From the NCBI RefSeq assembly GCF_009696485.1, contig NZ_VULY01000018.1, positions 445,001-509,000 on the forward strand: 64,000 nt of DNA, in the 5' to 3' direction. The stretch comes from Suipraeoptans intestinalis (lineage in GTDB: Bacteria; Bacillota; Clostridia; Lachnospirales; Lachnospiraceae). Positions 61,120 to 64,000 of the stretch are shown piece by piece (the stretch's first letter is position 1; every line of letters begins with the position of its first letter). The position numbers were made by a program, and so were the translations under genes. The notes under the pieces were generated by a model. It was not told the DNA's origin and made no database searches. It worked only from the letters and a program-made list of their open reading frames with translations.

Positions 61120-61668
61120 CTAGACTCGCAGCATTCCTCTGAATCCTCTGCTTGCATAATAGGATTCCACTCCATTGTGGTAGTAAAATACCCTGCCATA
61201 TCTCTTATCTCCAAACAGGCCTCCCCCCAACCTCCGCATTTCTTCCGGCGTCTCGATCCAGCTGGATGTCTTGAAATCATAATCTCCGGTCTTTTGCAGC
61301 AGGGCATACTCCGCCTCCGTTAGGATGGTGATCCCCATCTCTTCCGCCATGGTGTGCGTATCCCCGGACGGCTTATTTTTCTTTCTGGCTTCCAGCGCCT
61401 GTCTGTCATAACAAAGACTTCTTCTTCCGGAAGGACTTTCTGCCGAGCAGTCACAATACAGGTACCTTCCCGTTTTCTCATCAAAGCCGATCACATCCGG
61501 TTCGCCGCCTGTTCTTTCCATCTGGGACAAAGCCACCAGATTCTTCTCATCTGACAGGATCCGTTTCTTTACAGCCTCCCAGTTACAATCCTTGTGTCTC
61601 TCCATATGGGCAGAAAATCTTTCTTCCAGCTTTTCCAATATCCCTTCCATTATCGTATCGTTTCCCAT
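61120..61668 (-). CDS. DUF4256 domain protein
   Basis: 182 residues. LSQMERTGGEPDVIGFDEKTGRYLYCDCSAESPSGRRSLCYDRQALEARKKNKP and MAEEMGITILTEAEYALLQ are characteristic of DUF4256; function unknown. GAGGGGAAG lies before the ATG at 61668; an internal ATG six codons on is possible. Precedes the tRNA pair on the same strand. Confidence 0.82.
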   Translation of the reverse strand: MGNDTIMEGILEKLEERFSAHMERHKDCNWEAVKKRILSDEKNLVALSQMERTGGEPDVIGFDEKTGRYLYCDCSAESPSGRRSLCYDRQALEARKKNKPSGDTHTMAEEMGITILTEAEYALLQKTGDYDFKTSSWIETPEEMRRLGGGLFGDKRYGRVFYYHNGVESYYASRGFRGMLRV

Positions 61669-61813
61669 ATTTCTTCCCCTCCCGGTAAATATTTTCCTGT
61701 TTTCTTCCTGGTTTCTTCCCTCTCGCTTTCCCGCCAGGATCGTATCCTGTCACAAAACCTTCTCAGCCTCGCTTTTTGTACTTCTTCTCTTCTGATTATT
61801 GATCCTTTTCCGC

Positions 61814-62485
61814 TTATCGATCCTTTTCCGCCGCTCGGTACAACTGCTTTGTCTTGTAACCGGCCCCTAAGATCTCCACCATTTCCTTCTGCCTTCTTTG
61901 CAGGGTCGCCTCTGTTTTAGCCGAATACAGATACCTTGCCCAGTCCTTCTGATAGCCCGGCGTCAGTTGTCTGTAAAATTCCAGCTGCTTTGGATAGTCT
62001 TCAAGGTATGCTTTCACATCCTCCAGTCTGTCCACATAATCTTCCACACGTCCGGAAGCTGCCGCAGATGTTTTATTCAGAGATTGGGGCAAATACTTCA
62101 TTCCCACCAACGTATACGTTTCATCTACAGCCGCCATCAGACAAAACTTTAATTCTGTTCCCTTTACATATCCGTCCTCTCCTACCTCCAGATAAGGAAA
62201 AATACTGTCTCTCCCAATAGAGGCATATCCTTTTTTATTTTTGGTCTTAGGATAGATCAGATACAGACATCCCTGCACCGGCAGGATTTTTTCCTTCCAA
62301 ACAGTATCAATGACTTCCTTCATCTCACTTAAATCGTATACATAAGCGATCCCCAAATCTATTTTCTTTTCTCCGATCCGGAACATCTCTATCTCATCAA
62401 AAGGAGACGCCTCTCTCGCTTTCCGAAGTCGTCTGATCTGCTTAAATTTATCCAGTCTGATTTTCTTTCGCAGTGTCGCTTCCAT
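61814..62485 (-). CDS. YdeI/OmdA-type domain protein
   Basis: 223 residues. The last 60 residues (LTPGYQKDWARYLYSAKTEATLQRRQKEMVEILGAGYK) match the OmdA/YdeI helical motif linked to resistance to some antimicrobial compounds in other bacteria. The N-terminal part (FRIGEKKIDLGIAYVYDLSEMKEVIDTV...LYLIYPKTKN) is not assigned. Role here unproven. The following 298 nt (62486-62783) up to typA are pyrimidine-rich with no gene seen. Confidence 0.65.
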   Translation of the reverse strand: MEATLRKKIRLDKFKQIRRLRKAREASPFDEIEMFRIGEKKIDLGIAYVYDLSEMKEVIDTVWKEKILPVQGCLYLIYPKTKNKKGYASIGRDSIFPYLEVGEDGYVKGTELKFCLMAAVDETYTLVGMKYLPQSLNKTSAAASGRVEDYVDRLEDVKAYLEDYPKQLEFYRQLTPGYQKDWARYLYSAKTEATLQRRQKEMVEILGAGYKTKQLYRAAEKDR

Positions 62486-62783
62486 CCTTTTCCCTCTTTT
62501 CAGGTTCTTTTGCTGTTTCGTCTGTCCTTTCTTTTCAGCCAGACGCCCGCTGTTCTCTCTTCTTTTTTTGGAGTTTCTCCATTGTACCCTCCCTTCTTCT
62601 TTTCCGCAACGAAAATTTCTTTGACGATTTCCCTTTGGCGATTTTCCACCGGCTTTTTTGATATTTTCTCTCCTGTATCACCCGATTTATCGGCTATTCC
62701 TTGCCCTCTGCCGCTTCCTGTGATAGACTGTTAAAGTTACAAACCCATATATTAGGTAGAAAATCACTAGGAAGAAGGATTTT

Positions 62784-64000
62784 ATGAAAACAAAACGAGA
62801 AGAAATTCGTAATATAGCGATCATTGCCCATGTAGACCATGGAAAAACCACTCTGGTGGATGAACTGTTAAAGCAAAGCGGCGTATTCCGCGAGAATCAG
62901 GAAGTGGCGGAGCGTGTCATGGATTCCAATGATATCGAAAGAGAGCGTGGAATTACCATTCTTTCCAAGAACACTGCCGTTTATTACAAAAATACCAAGA
63001 TCAATATCATCGATACTCCGGGTCATGCAGATTTTGGCGGCGAAGTAGAACGTGTCCTGAAAATGGTCAACGGCGTCGTTCTGGTGGTAGATGCATTTGA
63101 AGGAGCCATGCCTCAGACAAAGTTTGTTCTAAAAAAAGCACTGGAACTGCAGCTTCCCGTCATCGTATGTATCAACAAAATCGATCGTCCGGAAGCACGT
63201 CCCGACGAAGTGATCGACGAGGTTCTGGAACTTTTGATGGATCTGGATGCCTCTGACGAGCAGTTGGACTGCCCCTTTGTCTACGCCTCTGCCAAATCCG
63301 GGATCGCAGTCCTGGATCTGTCTGATGAAGAAAAAGATATGCAGCCGCTGTTTGAAACCATACTGGAATACATTCCGGCTCCCGAAGGGGATCCCGACGC
63401 CAACACCCAGGTCCTGATCAGCACCATCGACTACAATGAATATGTAGGCCGGATCGGCGTGGGAAAAGTAGATAACGGGGTTCTGAAAGTGGGAATGGAA
63501 GCAGTGGTGGTCAATGCTCATGACACAGCCCGCCAGGAAAAGGTACGGATCAGCAAGCTGTATGAATTCGAGGGTCTCAACCGTGTAGAGGTTTCCGAGG
63601 CTTCTATTGGATCCATCGTGGCTATTTCCGGAATTTCCCATCTGTCCATCGGAGATACCATCTGCTCTCCGGAGGAACCGGTGGCTATTCCGTTCCAAAA
63701 AATATCAGAGCCTACCATTGCCATGCAGTTTTTGGTAAATGACAGTCCCTTTGCCGGTCAGGAGGGAAAATTTGTTACCTCCCGTCACCTGCGGGAGCGT
63801 CTGTTCCGGGAATTAAATACAGACGTCAGCCTTCGGGTGGAAGAAACAGAAAACATGGACAGCTTCCGTGTTTCCGGCCGCGGCGAGCTCCATCTTTCCG
63901 TCCTGATCGAAAATATGCGCCGGGAAGGCTATGAATTTGCCGTAAGCAAGGCTGAGGTCCTCTATCAGAAAGACGAAAAAGGACATCTTCTGGAGCCTGT
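62784..64000 (+). CDS. typA: Translational GTPase TypA/BipA (partial, cut by window end)
   Basis: 405 codons visible of a protein normally about 610 residues; the 3' end is beyond the window. GTPase motifs [15 protein letters not shown] (G1, 15-29), [11 protein letters not shown] (G2), [16 protein letters not shown] (G3), [10 protein letters not shown] (G4), SAKSG (G5). Ribosome-associated factor for 50S assembly and stress or cold growth. ATG at 62784 with GAAGAAGGA upstream. Confidence 0.96.
   Translation, partial: MKTKREEIRNIAIIAHVDHGKTTLVDELLKQSGVFRENQEVAERVMDSNDIERERGITILSKNTAVYYKNTKINIIDTPGHADFGGEVERVLKMVNGVVLVVDAFEGAMPQTKFVLKKALELQLPVIVCINKIDRPEARPDEVIDEVLELLMDLDASDEQLDCPFVYASAKSGIAVLDLSDEEKDMQPLFETILEYIPAPEGDPDANTQVLISTIDYNEYVGRIGVGKVDNGVLKVGMEAVVVNAHDTARQEKVRISKLYEFEGLNRVEVSEASIGSIVAISGISHLSIGDTICSPEEPVAIPFQKISEPTIAMQFLVNDSPFAGQEGKFVTSRHLRERLFRELNTDVSLRVEETENMDSFRVSGRGELHLSVLIENMRREGYEFAVSKAEVLYQKDEKGHLLEP

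Overview
The window reads as a chromosomal segment from a low-to-mid GC Gram-positive anaerobe, most likely a Lachnospiraceae-type member of the Clostridia. This rests on strong AGGAGG-type ribosome sites, tRNA genes without an encoded CCA, the order rho-rpmE-DUF1385-prmC-prfA, ECF transporter S components, DUF4364 and GerMN proteins, and a split chromate transporter pair. The genus cannot be fixed by eye. Almost all coding capacity is on the minus strand.

Layout. 1-460: leftward promoter with phased A-tracts and a leader that looks like the start of an rRNA operon lying beyond the left edge. 500-2800: pyridoxamine kinase, an ECF-type membrane protein and a TatD-associated radical SAM protein, separated by a 44-bp tandem repeat. 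2990-3563: six tRNA genes (Glu, Thr, CAT, Asp, Val, Leu). 3541-9147: a compact integrative element in the 3' end of tRNA-Leu(TAA), with 23-bp direct repeats, a tyrosine integrase, an IS200-type insertion, a cupin/HxlR pair, and a MarR regulator with two radical SAM proteins (the 'radical SAM mobile pair'). 9235-11950: a transglutaminase-like lipoprotein and a decayed IS200 copy. 11984-15634: two peptidases and a divergent POT peptide symporter, which together suggest peptide use.

15680-25432 is conserved housekeeping: DUF368/PopT, an aminotransferase, DUF2156, a 5'-nucleotidase-like ectoenzyme, and the RF1/PrmC/DUF1385/L31/Rho group. 25645-29430 runs rightward: malic enzyme, a TIGR01212 radical SAM protein, DUF4364 and a split ChrA pair. 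29440-39640 is a tightly packed leftward series: ComEA, response regulator, histidine kinase, GerMN lipoprotein, ComEC, HolA, LepA, HemW. This places DNA-uptake proteins beside a two-component system. argG follows on the plus strand with a possible ARG box.

41273-59600 is rich in transport and envelope genes. It holds a MarR-controlled heterodimeric ABC exporter whose two degenerate motifs fall in one composite ATP site, a DMT/GNAT/Dtd operon, a TetR-controlled MMPL plus YhgE-like pair, asnB, tRNA-Trp, an ECF S component, and a MerR-controlled ABC-2 transporter. That MerR is membrane-anchored with a zinc-ribbon tail and sits at a promoter with a 19-bp spacer. 59650-60660 is a small accessory patch with weak ORFs, followed by tRNA-Arg, tRNA-Leu, DUF4256, a YdeI/OmdA-type protein and the 5' two-thirds of typA, which is cut by the right edge.

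The most distinctive item is the tRNA-Leu element. It appears to bring its own copy of the tRNA operon terminator and carries the functionally uncharacterised radical SAM pair behind a large palindromic operator.
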